In this document: positions 32,938 to 46,267 of the stretch, one piece after another | Layout: every line of letters starts with the position of its first letter | Numbering within the stretch: position 1 is the first letter of the stretch | Source: Alternaria dauci | Taxonomy: Eukaryota > Ascomycota > Dothideomycetes > Pleosporales > Pleosporaceae | Direction: 5' to 3' | NCBI RefSeq assembly: GCF_042100115.1 | Contig: NC_091273.1 | Location: forward strand, 3,968,001 to 4,032,000 | Length of the DNA stretch: 64,000 nt | Made by a program: the position numbers and the translations under genes | Notes under the pieces: generated by a model | Databases searched by the model: none | Seen by the model: the letters and a program-made list of their open reading frames with translations, nothing else | What the model was told of the DNA's origin: nothing

Positions 32938-34118
32938 TCAAGGCCCAAACGCTCGCAACTCTCGCATATCTCTATGACGGTCACTTTCCAATGACGCAAG
33001 CTCATTTGCAGCCATCGTGTACTTTTCCATCCTTTTTCTTGTCGCTCGCATACTCGCCAGTGCCACTTCGCCGCCAATGTCTGGTTTCGACAGCTTCCGT
33101 CTCAGTCCCACAGACTCATCGCTGTTCTCATCAAGGAAACCAAGCTCCACAAGCCGATTTCGCACTTGTGTTTCCGTTTCCTCGTCGTAGAAGAAGCGTC
33201 CAAGCTTCATGAGACTTCTCTGTACGAAGCTCTTAAGCGTCGGAATAGTAGCAGCTATCAACGCCAGCTCGAGCTCCAACATCGACCACAGCGTAGGCAT
33301 AACAGTTGTGCGAAAGATATCTTGAGATGTGTAGATCATGTTCGCATCCGCGGTACGCAAGATAGCGAACGAAGAGGCAAACAGGCCAAGACCCATCAGC
33401 ACGCATAGAAAAATCTTCTCGCCACGTGGTCGATGCAACTTTCGGATGAACGTTATCGGTATGAAGGAAAATATGAGGTCTGTTGAAACGTGAACGGTAC
33501 TCGCAGCGGCGATGTTTCCCGTTATGAGCTCCCGAGGTACACATTCTACACCTCCTCTGAGGAGGACGCTAGGATCCCAGTATATGCTGAATGGTTGGCA
33601 TTGCAGGAATTGGAAGAATGTTGATGTCATGGCTGTCAGAATGAGTAGCACAATCGTGCTGTAGAGGAAAATGCGCCATGCGCGTGTTTGTTTGATGCGA
33701 AGCAAGAGCAGGGCGACTGAGATCTTGATGAGACAAATCGACACGTTCCAGAGGGCTTGACAGAGGAAGATGAGTCGCATGGCAGCGAGGCGCGAGGCTG
33801 CCGAAACGTACTTCGTGCGTTGGCCGAAGCCATTGGCGCATGCTAGGCAAACGATGATGTACTTCGTTATCGCAAGGACCTACACACGTTCAAGATCAGG
33901 TATGCGTTGGTGAAGGACGGAGTCTGGCTTACTGTTGCTGCAACGGCCGTCCAATCGTCCAGATGCAGATTCCAAAGCGGCCTCATTCTCGACCAGAGTC
34001 TTGCGGAAAGTAAAAGAACAGCAAGTAGTGTCAGACTACCGCATAAGCCGAGGAGAAGGGGTGCCTGTGTGTCATTGCGCTTGGGATCGGGCATCAGCTG
34101 TCTAACACGTAGCTCCAT
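32938..34118 (-). CDS. Fungal rhodopsin-like/PTH11-type seven-helix membrane protein (375 aa)
   Basis: Two exons: 34118-33933 and 33879-32938. The start at 34118 (MELRVRQLMPDPKRND) leaves a short extracellular N-terminus before helix 1; ATGs at 34157 and 34214 are in frame. The pattern is that of the large fungal family with a rhodopsin-like seven-helix domain: LHLDDWTAVAA after helix 1, then IFLCQALWNVSICLIKISVALLLLRI split across helix 3, QCQPFSIYWDP, and the LPDG-type polar stretch replaced by DLIFSFIPITFIRKL. Two helices and a basic cytosolic tail (MRATRKRMEKY) follow. No CFEM domain is present. Members may be G-protein-coupled sensors, but a ligand cannot be deduced. Confidence 0.85.
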
Positions 34119-35605
34119 ACTATCAACCGCAGAATGTAAATGGAGCGCTGGTATCATGCCAATGTGCGCCAAAAAGCGGTAAGAAGAGAAAAGAAAGATT
34201 AAAACTGCCCTCAAGCACGACGGCCGGGACTCTCAAGTCTATACCAGTCGTACTCAGCCGCCGTGGTCAACAATACACTCTACTCGGGCACCGCATAATG
34301 ACACAACTCCCCAATCACATATTCCAGACCAATTGAGCCCCTAGCCCACAGGAAAATTGTTCAGACTCGTCTCTCCCATTGGTCCACGATTCGTGGTTCG
34401 TAAATACTACCCTGTTGCCGTTGCGGTCGCAGTGTGTCAGAAGTGTTTCGCGTAGTCGCATAATCGCAATTATCCATGTACCCCACAAACTGGCGTACTC
34501 AGACGACATTTCGAGGTCTTGAACTTATGCAGATGTTGAGGTCGTGTTTGAGATGATAGAATGGGGTGCAAAGAATGATGGGTGGCAGCGACGGCGGCCA
34601 AGGAATGTGAAAGGGAATGTTCATAGAGGGGGCAAGCCTTCGAGTCAAGAGCTGATGCCATATGACGAGAGTTTCAGGGTACGATTGAAGAACTGTGGTG
34701 CATCAGATAAGCAGGAAAGACAGCACTTGAGTGAAAAGGTGGGAAGGTTACAAAGCCTGGTTCAACGTAGGCCGTATACTGTAAGCGGTCAGGCTAAGTT
34801 TTTTGAATGGGTAACAACTCCGTTCCTTCACATCCGATCACAAGACACCAAGGATTAGTCTTTCCGTGCGGTCAGGTAAATCTCGAGGAATGAACATGGT
34901 TAAACGGAGTGGCTGTGCTGACAATATCTACAATCATGCTAACTGTCGGATGTGTACGGGGGATAGTGTATGTACCGAGCTAGCTATGATAGGATGGGAC
35001 CCACATATACCTCGGCATGAACAATCCTTGGCAAACTCATGTGACACTAACTGGAAAGGGTAGACCTGCCGCCATACAACCACTCCTAGCAGTTATGCGA
35101 CACGTCTCCTAGCTATCCATCAACCTACCACCATTCAGGGTGTTGCTGTTCAATCGTCCCTGTTTCTTCAATAGCAAGGTCTAGTGCTGAGGTGAGGCCG
35201 CCTATTCCTCATCCCACTAGTCGGATTTGCTAGTCGTTGATTCGTGCAAACGAATTCCCCCACGTCCCGCAAATTCCTCTACCCCAAGGCTCCATCTCCA
35301 CCTTTAGAACGCCAAGTGCGGAGATTTGTTCTTTGCTCTTGCTATTCCAGGGGAATGTTACCTATCCTGGACCACCCGGCCGGCCGGATTGTTACTCGTG
35401 TCAAGGGCATTGCTGAAAAGGCAGTATGATGGCGTTCGCCTGCACACGGCACACAACATTTGCCCAGGCGCGAGATCCAGATCCTCATCGTGAACTCTTG
35501 GCCCTGCATGGACGCATTGTGGTCTGCTATATAACACCAGGTATCTAGGTAGTTTTCCAACGATCAGCGAGGTTTGTCTCCGCAACGAGTTACCTTTTAC
35601 CCGGT
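34119..35605. other. Gene-free spacer, divergent promoter region
   Basis: 1.49 kb between the rhodopsin-like gene and the arabinanase. A 104-codon frame at 34544-34858 (+) shows no recognisable domain and is not called. A TATA box for the arabinanase is listed separately. Confidence 0.5.
35528..35534 (+). promoter_or_regulatory. TATA box of the GH43 gene
   Basis: TATATAA, 78 bp upstream of the arabinanase ATG, in a normal position for a fungal core promoter. Confidence 0.6.
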
Positions 35606-36837
35606 ATGTCCTCTACCAAGACCAGCCTCACGGCTCTCGCCCTGGGCCTCTCGTCACTTCTTGCCCCGGCCTTCGGCGCTCCTTCGGAATCTTACAACCC
35701 GGCCAAACCTGTCAAGGACCCCTACTCTAGAGACTACTGGCCTGCGCCTCGCAGAATCACAGGTCAAGACTTGGACGGTACACTTGGCGGTGTTCACATT
35801 CACGACCCGAGTGTTGTGCTTGGACCAGATGGCCACTACTACTCTTTCTCTTCTCACGGCTTGGCCACAACATCTCGTGCTTCGAAGAAGAATAGCCTAG
35901 ATGGGTACTGGGAGGTTGTCAGCCAAGTCTTGCAGCCGCCTGGTAGTATCGATGACCCTGCTCAGGCAAATCGTCTATGGTGAGAAACAGCAACCTAGAA
36001 AATGCTCCAAGGTGTCAAGTTCTAACGCGATAATGCAGGGCTCCTGATGTCCACAAGATCGGCGATACCTACTACTGCTACTACACCGTCTCTGACTTCG
36101 GTGTCTCAAAGTCCTTCATTGGGCTCGCCACATCGAAGACCCTGCAAAATGGGTCCTGGACCGACCACGGCATGGTCGTCTCCTCCAACAGCACTGACGC
36201 GCCCTTTCCGCTGAGCAAGACCAACACCATCGACGCAGCTTTCATCCAAGATGCTAAGACTGGTAAAAACTACCTTACCTACGGCTCATGGTGGGCCAAT
36301 ATCTGGCAGTTCGAGTTGACCAAAGATCTCAAATCTGTCAAGATCCCTACTGCACGTCAGCTAAGCTACACCTATGACCCCGTGCTGCCGACCAAAGAGC
36401 AGGCATACGCCAACATGTCCCTTAACTGGGGAGGCGCATCCGCTGAGGAGGCCCCGTACATCAGCTACAACAAGAAGCAAGGCTTCTACTACCTCTGGTA
36501 TTCGGCGGGATTCTGCTGTGGTTACAATCCCGCTGCTCTGCCTCCACCTGGTACTGAGTACACTATCTTCGTTGGCCGTTCCAAATCTCCCCGCGGTCCT
36601 TTCGTTGATCGCAATGGAAAGGACCTCGCCGAGGGTGGTGGAAGCATGGTGTACGGCAGCCACGACAACACCTACGCTCCCGGTGGACAGGCGGTGATTT
36701 CCAACTACCACGGACGCGACGTGCTGTACTACCATTACGTCAACACCACATACGATCCGTTGTACCGGGACAACTACAAGTTCTTGGGATGGAATCCAAT
36801 CGAATATGTCAAGGGGTGGCCAGTACTGGTAGAATAA
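35606..36837 (+). CDS. GH43 arabinan endo-1,5-alpha-L-arabinosidase, secreted (390 aa)
   Basis: Two exons: 35606-35979 and 36039-36837. The signal peptide is MSSTKTSLTALALGLSSLLAPAFG. GH43 catalytic residues can be placed: the general-base Asp in VHIHDPSVV, the pKa-modulating Asp in TIDAAFI and the general-acid Glu in SAEEAPYI. Further five-blade propeller features are LWAPDVHKIGDTYYCYY, LTYGSWWANIWQFEL, FYYLWYSAGFCCG and YGSHDNTYAPGGQAV. The enzyme cleaves alpha-1,5 bonds of pectin-derived arabinan outside the cell. A TATA box lies 78 bp upstream. Six or more Asn-X-Ser/Thr sites would allow N-glycosylation. It is on the same strand as the GH92 mannosidase 1.45 kb downstream. Confidence 0.92.
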
Positions 36838-38287
36838 CTCGAAAGAGACAATTGAGAGATTGTATTAGAAAGTGTAGAATATCCGACGAGATGATTGCGC
36901 TGTCGTTGGGGACACTTGAGTACCAACAAAGCCAATAATGCAGAATATGCTACGTATATGCAATGATTACGAATGTCTTTCCTTCAAATACGATCACAGG
37001 ACGCTGAAAACTAGAATGCTGAGATGATCCGCCATTTGTCGTGAATGCGTTTTGGCGTTCCAGTTCACCAGGGCACACTAAATCGTCGGAATTTGACAGA
37101 AATCTGTATCGGGAGTACAGCGTGCTAAAGTATGCCAATTTCGATATCTTGGTGATCAGTCACGGTATACAGGACTGTAATGTACCAGATCATCGCTGTT
37201 TTAACTAGTTTGGAGTCACGATTCAACCCAGAACAAGCAGAACTATCCTTGGATAACATTGGGATAAGAGATGAAGCGAACATGGGAGTCAATTATCATG
37301 ATGTAGCTATTCTAGCTACAGAAGAGTTTTGACCAACAGATCCACATTCATCATCGAAGGTTTGCAATCATCTCATGGGAAAAAGAAGTCTGCGCACTAG
37401 CAACACCGCGTGTTTCCAGAACCGCCCCAAAAATGGCAACCAATCATACTGGGAGGCTGCAAAATCTGTGCTCGTTCCTGTGAGGATTGGACTTTCTAGT
37501 GGACATTCCTGGGTTAGCAGTCATGGAGCAATTTGCGTGGTGAAGCATGTACTTTGGAGGTTGCTCTGGATGGTGCTCGCTCCGAGCCAATAATGACGTA
37601 AACGGTCTCCACATGGGAGGTGAAAAGAGGTTTAGCGCAGTTCGGTCAGATCTCCCTATCCTGCCGACTCCACTTGGAAAGAGCAACACCAAGGCGGCTG
37701 CTACAATCACATCTGGACCTCAATTCACCCTCTTGCGCGCTGACAGGTTTCGATGTTACACTGCAGTTGAAGATAGGCACGATGAGCGCTGGTGGTGCAT
37801 AGTATTCTTGCAGCCGCAACATCCACCACGCGTTCAATATGCCGAGATCACTCGCAGGGCTAAACTGAGTCTCGCTCCGCAACCCAGCTCACAGCTTCGC
37901 TCAAAAGCAACCCGTATAATACCTGCAATAGCAGCACTACCGAGCAGTGGGTGCGGTTCATTAACAGCACGACATGGATCCACCATCAATGTTACCCCGC
38001 AGCCATCTGCACCCGGCTGTAGTCTGCATACCACCGCAACATCACCGCTTTAGGGCCAGACTATCGCCTTGCTGGGAGATGATAGACAGTACAAGATGAC
38101 TTAAGAAATGCTACCCGAATTGCTTATGTGTTAGGTAGCATGCTCGCGGACCGAAGCGTTACTGCCAAGCGTCATGTAAGGAAGGATAAATAGTCTGCGC
38201 GGGGAAGCGCAATGGAGAACGTTGTCTATTTGAAACTTCTGTTGACCTGGCTTTTCTTACTGGAAGAGTCTGCGCTCAACTCAAACC
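36838..38287. other. Gene-free spacer between GH43 and GH92 genes
   Basis: 1.45 kb. A 168-codon frame at 37547-38053 (+) has no recognisable domain and no matching exon structure, so it is not called. An ATAAATA element near the right end is listed separately. Confidence 0.5.
38186..38192 (+). promoter_or_regulatory. Possible TATA element of the GH92 gene
   Basis: ATAAATA, about 100 bp upstream of the GH92 ATG; position fits, sequence only approximate. Confidence 0.35.
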
Positions 38288-40986
38288 ATGGGCATTCCTA
38301 CCATGAAGCACGCCTTGGCCTCTTTCTTATGTGTATTCACAATATCGGCAGGCGCGCAGAATAACTCCTCACAACCACAAGCAAGATCCGGGTTTGACTA
38401 TGTCGACCCTCTGATTGGCACGATCAATGGAGGTATATTCGAGGTATTCATGAAAAGATAACAGACGACTGATCTCGCATAGGCCATGTGTTTCCTGGTG
38501 CTACATTGCCATTTGGTGAGTAATGATATTTGCAGTACAAACCAAACTTGTTAACAAGTGCTAGGAATGGCCAAAGCAGGGCCCGATGTGATAGGCGAAA
38601 ACCAAGGAGGGTTCTCTTCTAACGACACGGAACCGATTTATGGATATTCCCACCAACACGACTCGGGGACAGGTGGCTCACCGTCGCTTGGTAACTTCCC
38701 AATATTCGCCCAATCTGGATGTGTGAACGATGATATCAACGGGTGCCAGTATTTCAAGTTTCATCGAGCCGCTTACCGGATACCTGGAAGTGTGCATGCG
38801 AAGCCTGGTTACTTTGATATCACACTAGCCAATAACATCAGGACTGAATCAACTGTCACAAATCGCACGGCTCTGTATCGCATCACATTTCCGGAGACAC
38901 CATCGACTCCTAACACAACACTATCGCCACATATATTGGTTGACCTAACAGATTTGCCGAATACAAGGAGCGAAGCAAATATTACTGTCGATACTGCAAC
39001 TGGACGCATGACGGGTGGGGGAATCTTCTCGCCGTCGTTTGGTATCGGCAAGTCATACTCATATATTCACTGCATATGAAACACTTACTGACTTCATATG
39101 CCTATATCTAGGCACATATCGGTCGTACTTCTGCCTGGACTTCAACGGTGCAAAAGTAAAAGAAGCCGGTGTATGGTCCAATACGCGTGCGACAAACCGA
39201 GCGACGAGTCTACGGATAGTCCCAGGCGATGTCCGGCAAACACCCAGTAACACACCAGCAGGTGGATGGGTACAATTTGGAAAACCCATTCAAGACAACC
39301 AGATCCAGGCGCGGGTTGGAATGAGCTTCATTAGCGAAGAGCAAGCTTGTGCCAACGCTGAACGCGAGATACCCTCATGGGAGTTTGACGACATTGTTGC
39401 CGCCGCCGAGACTGCATGGCGTTCCAAGCTTGACGTCATCACCGTCGAAGATGGCGGTGTTGATGAAGTCTTCCTCAAAGCTTTCTGGAGTGGCGTTTAC
39501 AGGTCAATGATTAGTCCTCAGGATTACACTGGAGAAAACCCACTGTGGAAATCTGACGAGCCATACTACGACTCCTATTACTGCATCTGGGATAGTTTCA
39601 GATCCATTCATCCTCTGCTCACCCTTCTAGACCCGCATAGTCAAACGCTCATGATAAGAAGTTTACTGGATATCTATCGTCATGAAGGATGGCTGCCGGA
39701 CTGTCGCATGAGCCACTGCAAGGGCTTCACGCAGGGAGGCTCCAATGCAGACATCGTTATTGTGGATGCATATTTGAAGAACATCACTGCTGGTATCGAC
39801 TGGGCACTAGCATACGAGGCTATTGTGAAGGATGCCGAAGTCGAACCACCAAACTGGGATGTTGAAGGTAAGGGGACAGTTTCTGAGTGGGTAGAATCTG
39901 TGTACTAACCGTTAAGGGCGCGGTGGTCTTGTATCCTGGAAAGAATTAGGCTACATCCCTACCGAGAATATTGACGTCGAAGGCGTGGGAACAGAGACCC
40001 GCTCTATCTCCCGGACGGTAGAATATGCCTACAACGATTTCGTCATTGCTCTTCTGGCTCTCGAGCTCGGCAATACAGCCGACTATCAGAAGTACCTCAG
40101 TCGCTCTGGCAATTGGCACAACATGTTCAAAGCCGATCAACGTAGCACTATTAATGGTACTGATACGGGGTTTGAAGGTTTCTTGCAGCCTCGATACCTG
40201 AACGGCACCTGGGGTTTTCAAGATCCAATCTTTTGCTCACCACTACTTAATTTCACTGGCTGCTATCTAAACCCCGGCGGACGCGAGACCTATGAAGGTC
40301 CAGTGTGGCTCTACACCTTCTTTGCTCCTGGAGATATGGCGACTCTTATCCAAACCCTAGGCGGGCGCGAGCGCTTCGTTGAGCGTATGAACTGGCTGCA
40401 CGAGTCCGGTGTCCTGTATCTCGGCAACGAACAGTCTTTTCTCAACGTCTTCCTATACCACTACGCCGGTCGTCCTGCTCTCTCGGCTGAACGCGCCCAT
40501 CAATACATTCCCTCTCTGTTCAACGACACCGTCGTCGGGATACCCGGTAATGACGATAGTGGCGCCATGGGATCTTTTGCGGCTTTTGTTATGATGGGAT
40601 TCTTCCCCAATGCTGGACAAGATGTTTACTTTATTATACCACCTTTCTTCGAGTCCATCTCCATCAAGAATGGCCAAACGGGCAATACAGCAACGATTCG
40701 GAACATCAACTTTGACCCAGGTCACAAGAACATTTACATTCAATCTGCGACGCTAAATGGTGCATCTTATACGCGGAACTGGATCCAGCACAGCTTCTTC
40801 TTAGAGGGTGGTGTCCTTGAGTTGACACTAGGTCCCCAAGAAAGTGATTGGGGAACGGCGACGGAAGATGTGCCTCCTAGCCTGGGACCTTTTGCAAACA
40901 ACACTGTGCCGGGCAATGGACCAGCCGCGGTGGATCGAAGGTGGACGATGCCGAGAATGGAGTTTGGTTTTGCTGGTAGTCAGTAA
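38288..40986 (+). CDS. GH92 alpha-1,2-mannosidase, secreted (828 aa)
   Basis: Five exons: 38288-38432, 38483-38515 (33 nt), 38565-39047, 39112-39867 and 39917-40986. The intron after 39047 has a GC donor (GCAAGT), the only choice that keeps the frame into TYRSYFC. The start has two nearby ATGs (38288 and 38303); both give a signal peptide (MKHALASFLCVFTISAGA). GH92 features are YVDPLIGTINGGHVFPGATLPFGMAKAGP (assembled over three exons), YGYSHQHDSGTGG, FWSGVYRSMISPQ, WDSFRSIHPLLTLLDP, GWLPDCRMSHCKG and the calcium/catalytic motif PGNDDSGAMGSF. Enzymes of this family are calcium-dependent exo-mannosidases acting on N-glycans or mannoproteins. Many potential N-glycosylation sites fit secretion. 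Confidence 0.92.
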
Positions 40987-41600
40987 CCCGTGAGAGAGCG
41001 CAAAGCTGTGATGTCAGAGATAGAGTGTGAATAAACATCGTGAAGCACATTGCCCTGAGTCAACCCCAGTCGTGAAATGGCTGGTCTGCGCAGCTGGAAA
41101 CCAACAGGGACCGAGCATAGAAATGTCGCGCTTGGGCTTGTCGGGGCCTGAAGTTCGTAGTGCACTGGTCATTGGTTCACCAAAGACTGGATAACGAGCG
41201 TAGTGGTCGACGAGCAAATGAACATGGGGATAGAGTGAAACAGGAATGGTGGGGAGAGATTGCATAGCATCCACAGCTGAAGCGCAGCTTGGGCTGACAG
41301 CCTCGTCAGATCGGCAATGACGAAACCAAGAATAAACGCCCGGACCACTCGCATGATCGTGTGGTGGCGATATCCGTCCGAGCTCATCCAGTCAATTAAC
41401 AAGTGCGATGATCAACGATTGACTAATTTGGTATTCATCGTAAAGCTACTGTAAAGAGTGTGTTGTCGTGATCGTGAGTCATGAGTAAAGAGAGACCATG
41501 GGTCGATCCAAGGGGACATGAGACCAACTACCCTATCTCCATCTTCCTCCTAAAATGTGACAATTTGTTCCATCCGCCGCTAATCAAATCCAACCCGTTC
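40987..41600. other. Convergent 3' region, GH92 and ENA
   Basis: 614 bp between convergent stops. No gene recognised. Confidence 0.5.
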
Positions 41601-44600
41601 TTACTTCTCGCGAACGGCGACACCGCCATTCAGTCCGGCACGGGCCTCAGCATCCTCGCGGCTAATGACGCGGTGCGCACCGCTCCAGATACCAAAACTG
41701 CGCTTGATAGCTTTCCAGCTCTCGATGGCGCTGATGTAGATGACAACACAACCGAATGCGACACCCCACTCCCAGGTGATAGCGCCATGCTTGAACACCT
41801 TCTCGTTGATGATAGGGATGTAAACAATGGGGAACACGACAACCAGTCCGGCCATGACAGCGAAGAAGAGGAAGCGGTTGCGCCAAATAGTGGAAAAGAC
41901 GGAAAGGCCAGGCGGTGCCGACGAGGGAGTGTTGGGATACATGTTGAAGAGGGAGCGAGCGAAGTGCTTGACTTCCCAGGCCGTGACAAGGAGAAGTAGG
42001 GTAATTGTAGCGTAGGTGGTGGCGCGGGCGCGGAACACCACGTCGCAGGTATCGTTGTATCCCTCGTTACATCCAGAGCCGAGGTTGCCTCCGCCAGGAC
42101 CGACATATGCGACAATGGCGAAGGAGAAGAGACATAGAGATCCCATGAAGAAGCCGTAGATGAATTTGTCCGTTATCAATTCAGCTGAGAAGACACCCTT
42201 CTTGTTGTCGTGCGGTGGTCGGTACATGCTGTCTTCCTGCGACTCTTCGAGGCCAAGGCCGATAGCGAGGAAGGAAGAAGTGATGAGGTTGACCCAAAGA
42301 ATCTCGATGGGAGACAACGGGAAGACGGAGTGATTGTCTTGGTCCTTGAAGGCGAGACCGATAAGAAGGAGGATGACTTGCGCGATGTTCGAGATGAGCA
42401 GGTGCATCAAGAACTATAAGACCAAACATTATTGACTGATCATAGGAGGAAGAAGGGGAGGAAGCTGGCATACCTTTTGAATGTTATCGAACAGACGTCG
42501 ACCTTCTTCGACCGCCTTTACGATAGACGCGAAGTTGTCGTCAGTGAGAACCATCTCAGCAGCGTCTTTGGCGACGTCGCTACCAGTACCCATAGCCATA
42601 CCGACGTTGGCCTGCTTGAGCGCAGGCGAGTCGTTAACACCATCTCCAGTCATGACACAGAAGCGACCCCGCCTGTGGAGAGCCTGTACCATCTTGACCT
42701 TGGTAGTCGGACTACACCTAGCGATGACAAGAGGCAGAGTCTCCATAGCATCCACCTCATCTTCAGTCATCCTGTCAAAGTCTTTGGCGACCATGACGGC
42801 TGAAGCGGGGGTACGATCGTCGATAATGTCCACATCCTTAGCAATGGCTTTCGCCGTACCTGGAAGTTGGTCAGTATAAGTTTCGCTTGCAATTCATAGA
42901 GGGACAATGCATACCAGGATGGTCACCAGTGAGCATGTGAACAGTGATGCCGGCAATTTTACACTCGCGGACAGCACCTTTGGTCTCCAGGCGAGGTGGA
43001 TCATAGATGGCGACAAGACCGAGATAGTTGAGGTTGGCTTCGACGACATCACGTTCCGAGATGTCAGTGCCGGCCTGCAGTGTCTTGTGAGCGATGCACA
43101 GGACGCGGAGACCTTGATTGGCCATACTTTCAGCCGCTTCCAGGATCTCAGTGCGCTCCTGGTCCGAGACATTGAGCGCAGGCATCATGAACTCTGTTGC
43201 TCCTTTGGTGTAGACATCCATGAAACCCTGGTGATTGTCCTTGTAGACAACAGTCATCTTCTTGACCTTGGAGTCGAAAGAGAACTCAGTAGCCAGATGG
43301 ATGTTGAGATTGGAGAGAAGCCTCTCCTTGCCCATGTTGAAGCGGGAAGCGAGGACATGCAACGCGACTTCAGTTGGCTCACCATGCGCCACCCAAGGTC
43401 CATCAGACATGTCTTGCATGATGGCAGTGGGCGGTCGTGAGATGGTATCGATGGTAGAGGCATCAGTGTCGCGATCATCACCATTGACTGACTGATCTAG
43501 AGCCGCAGCTTTCTTCTCACTTGGAGAGTCGATGTGGGTATCAGATGGTGGTATGACCTTGGAGTTGTTGCAAAGAGCGATGGTACGTAGAAAGCGGGTA
43601 ACAACAGCATCCGGCTTGTACTCATCCAAGTTGAGGAGCTGGTCAGCTAGAGCGACGTTTCCGCTAGTGGGGTTGTATGGGTCTGTAATAGCGTCGACGG
43701 TGAACGTGCCAGCGCCATTGATTAGGGCCGTCTTTGCGACCATGCGACCTTGAGTAAGAGTACCAGTCTTGTCAGAGCAGATGTTTGTGACACCACCCAC
43801 GGCCTCAATGGCTGACTGGACCCTAGTGATGACGTTTGCTTTGGCCATGGCTTTGCCGCCAACAGCGATCGTAATCGTGAGGACTGCAATGAGCGATTCG
43901 GGAATGACAGCTACAGCAACACAAATACCATAGATGAGGACTTCTCCACCAACCTGCCATTTGCTTGCGGAGAAGACGATGATGGCAAGGAGGATAGCGA
44001 GACCAAACAGTAGGAGAGCGAACTTGCTCAACGTGATCTGGAGTGGAGTCCCGACAAGGCCTAGGATCGTCTTGCCGCCGTTTATGAAACGCTTGAAGAT
44101 TCGGACAAAGACATTGGTAGACTGTGGGCCGGCATCTTTCTTCTGGCGAAGCATAGTAGCAATTTTTCCGACTTCAGTGTCCATGCCAGTTGCGACTACG
44201 ATACCATGGCAGCGTCCAGATGTCACCTCACTACCGGAAAAGGCAAGGTTGGTTTGGTCACCAGTGGCGAGGTCCAGTTCGTCGAAGGTCTTCCATGGTG
44301 TCTTCTCCACAGGTGCAGATTCTCCTGTTAGGAAGGCTTCGTTGGTATAAGCGTTGACACCATCGATGAGGCGGATATCGGCAGGTACGATACTACCAAC
44401 GGACAACTGTACAAGGTCGCCAGGGACGAGGTCCACTGCCTTGACTTTGATATCCGCAGTTCCGTCTCGGGTGACGGTAGCCTCGGGTGCGGTAAGCTTT
44501 TTGAGAGATTCGATAGTCTTCTCGGCTCGATAGTCCTGCCAGAAACCGACAACGATGTTCAGGAGGATAACTGCGGTGATGACGCCGCCTTCGATGTAGT

Positions 44601-45026
44601 CGTCTATGCCAAAGCTTATGGCCATGACAATGATGAGGACGAAGGTGAGACTGTTCGAGATCTGCCTTAACAGAATTTTCCACATGGAAAGCCCTTCAGC
44701 TCCCTTAACCTTGTTAGGGCCATAGAGCTGGAGGCGAGATTGCGCTTCAGAGTGAGTGAGTCCATGGCTGCAATCGTTAGCACAAGCACAAGGGATCTAA
44801 ATACAAGCAGTGAGCCCTACTGGATATCCACTCGTAGTTTCTGTGCAACTTCCTCGGGGGTGAGGGTATGCGGAGCGTGGAGTGTGGGCGAAGTGTCGCC
44901 ATTGGTGGGGTTCGGCTGTAGTTGCCTTTGGTGGGGTGCAGTATGCGGATCCTTACTACCACATATAGGGGGTTCATCGACGTTGGGAGAAGTCTCCTCG
45001 ACGGCAAGTAGCACAGTTTCACCCAT
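41601..45026 (-). CDS. ENA: P-type sodium/potassium efflux ATPase, ENA (type IID), 1085 aa
   Basis: Four exons: 45026-44821, 44767-42915, 42859-42474 and 42413-41601. The start MGETVLLAVEETSP is at 45026. The cation ATPase N-terminal domain (TPEEVAQKLRVDI, GLTHSEAQSRL) is followed by helices 1-2. Then come the actuator TGES motif (AFLTGESAPVEKTP), helix 4 with VAVAVIPESLIAVLTI, the phosphorylation site CSDKTGTLTQGRMV, KGATEF in the nucleotide domain, MLTGDHPGTAKAIA and the hinge MTGDGVNDSPALKQA. The C-terminal helices begin with FLMHLLISNIAQV. The PESL rather than PEGL helix-4 motif and the long loop after DKTGTLT fit ENA pumps. The enzyme exports Na+ or K+ at the plasma membrane at high salt or alkaline pH. 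Confidence 0.93.
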
Positions 45027-46267
45027 TCAAGTATATGTGTTAACACTGGTAGTGTCGGTGGTGAAGAGACAGAATACGCTTTTGCGGGGGAGTCCTTATA
45101 GGCAGTTTGTCCTGCCAGGTTTAGGCGGGGTTAGCACGCTAGATGGGCGACGTGGGTCCCCCAAGCGTGGAGAAGCTTGGAACTCCTTGCCCAACACGCC
45201 TCATTAACGGCTACAAACGTCTACATTACAGCGTGTGCTGCATCGGTATATGCAATCGCTTCAATCAGCTGATTCCGTTGAACGAACGAGTACCCACAGC
45301 TGTTATGGCAAGACCAATAATCGCCAGACGCTGCAACGCTCGGGTCATTGAACTGCCAATTAACAGAACGATAAGAAGCTTGGCTGACGGATCCAAGAAG
45401 TCCGGTCGTCGCATCCCGGTTCCAAGTATCGACTGTGTGGCTTTGAGCCACTGTGCCGCGATGCCGAGATCTCTCGGCTGTTGGCGTTGAGTACTATCGG
45501 AGTACTGGACGGTACGGTGCATGTCGGTTTCTCGCAGTTTCCCCGTGGAGGCATCGTACGACTCCGCGTTTTGCGCGCTCTGTGTGGAGCCGCGTGATGT
45601 TTTTGGACAGCAACAAGAGCATCCCAGGATATGCGTTTCCGGGGTAGAGATACGGTAGTAAGCAGCGCTGCCACATATGACAGGCTGATGTTTGCCACGT
45701 ATGCCACTCAAGGCTTGTCCGGTTACAGGTGTGGCGGCACCACCAATGACATGTCTCGCAAGCCAATACGCCTTGATGTGAATGCGCAGCTATGGTGCAC
45801 TAGGCCTGCAGCGCATCGAAGACTCGTCGCGAAGCCCAGTGAACATGCTCGTGGAGAATTGTCCCGAGGAATGTGGAGAGCGTCGCTTCGCCTGCCTGCA
45901 CAGTGTGAGTAGTTGAGTTCGGGAGACCATGGCGTAGCAAGTTCGTTTTCAAAGTAGAAGATACTGCGAGGTATGGAATGTCGTTGAAATTGAGCCTCAA
46001 TCGATAGACAAGCTCTGCACGTGGATACCTGGCCCAGGCGGGACGGGCAGAATGGTGGGGGTGGCAGTTGCAGATTCTGCTGCCACAACTCAACATCCGA
46101 GAGTGCCGAAAACCGTTCGCGGGGTAGAGATCAATATTACAAAGTTGAGTAGCTCTAATTCTAGGATTTCTCTAGCTCTAACCTTGCCCTAAGAGGGACG
46201 TTTTACGCCTAAAATGTGTTACACCTGTATAGGTAATTAGTTCTTCGCCTTGGTAGTTTTCATCAAG
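45027..46267. other. Gene-free spacer upstream of ENA
   Basis: 1.24 kb promoter side of the ENA gene and 3' flank of the next minus-strand gene. Overlapping open frames between 45140 and 46100 on both strands have no recognisable content. Confidence 0.5.

Noticed and set aside
34544..34858. 104-codon frame upstream of the arabinanase
   Set aside because: No motif, partner exon or conserved look.
37547..38053. 168-codon frame between the GH43 and GH92 genes
   Set aside because: No recognisable domain, and the codon content looks random.
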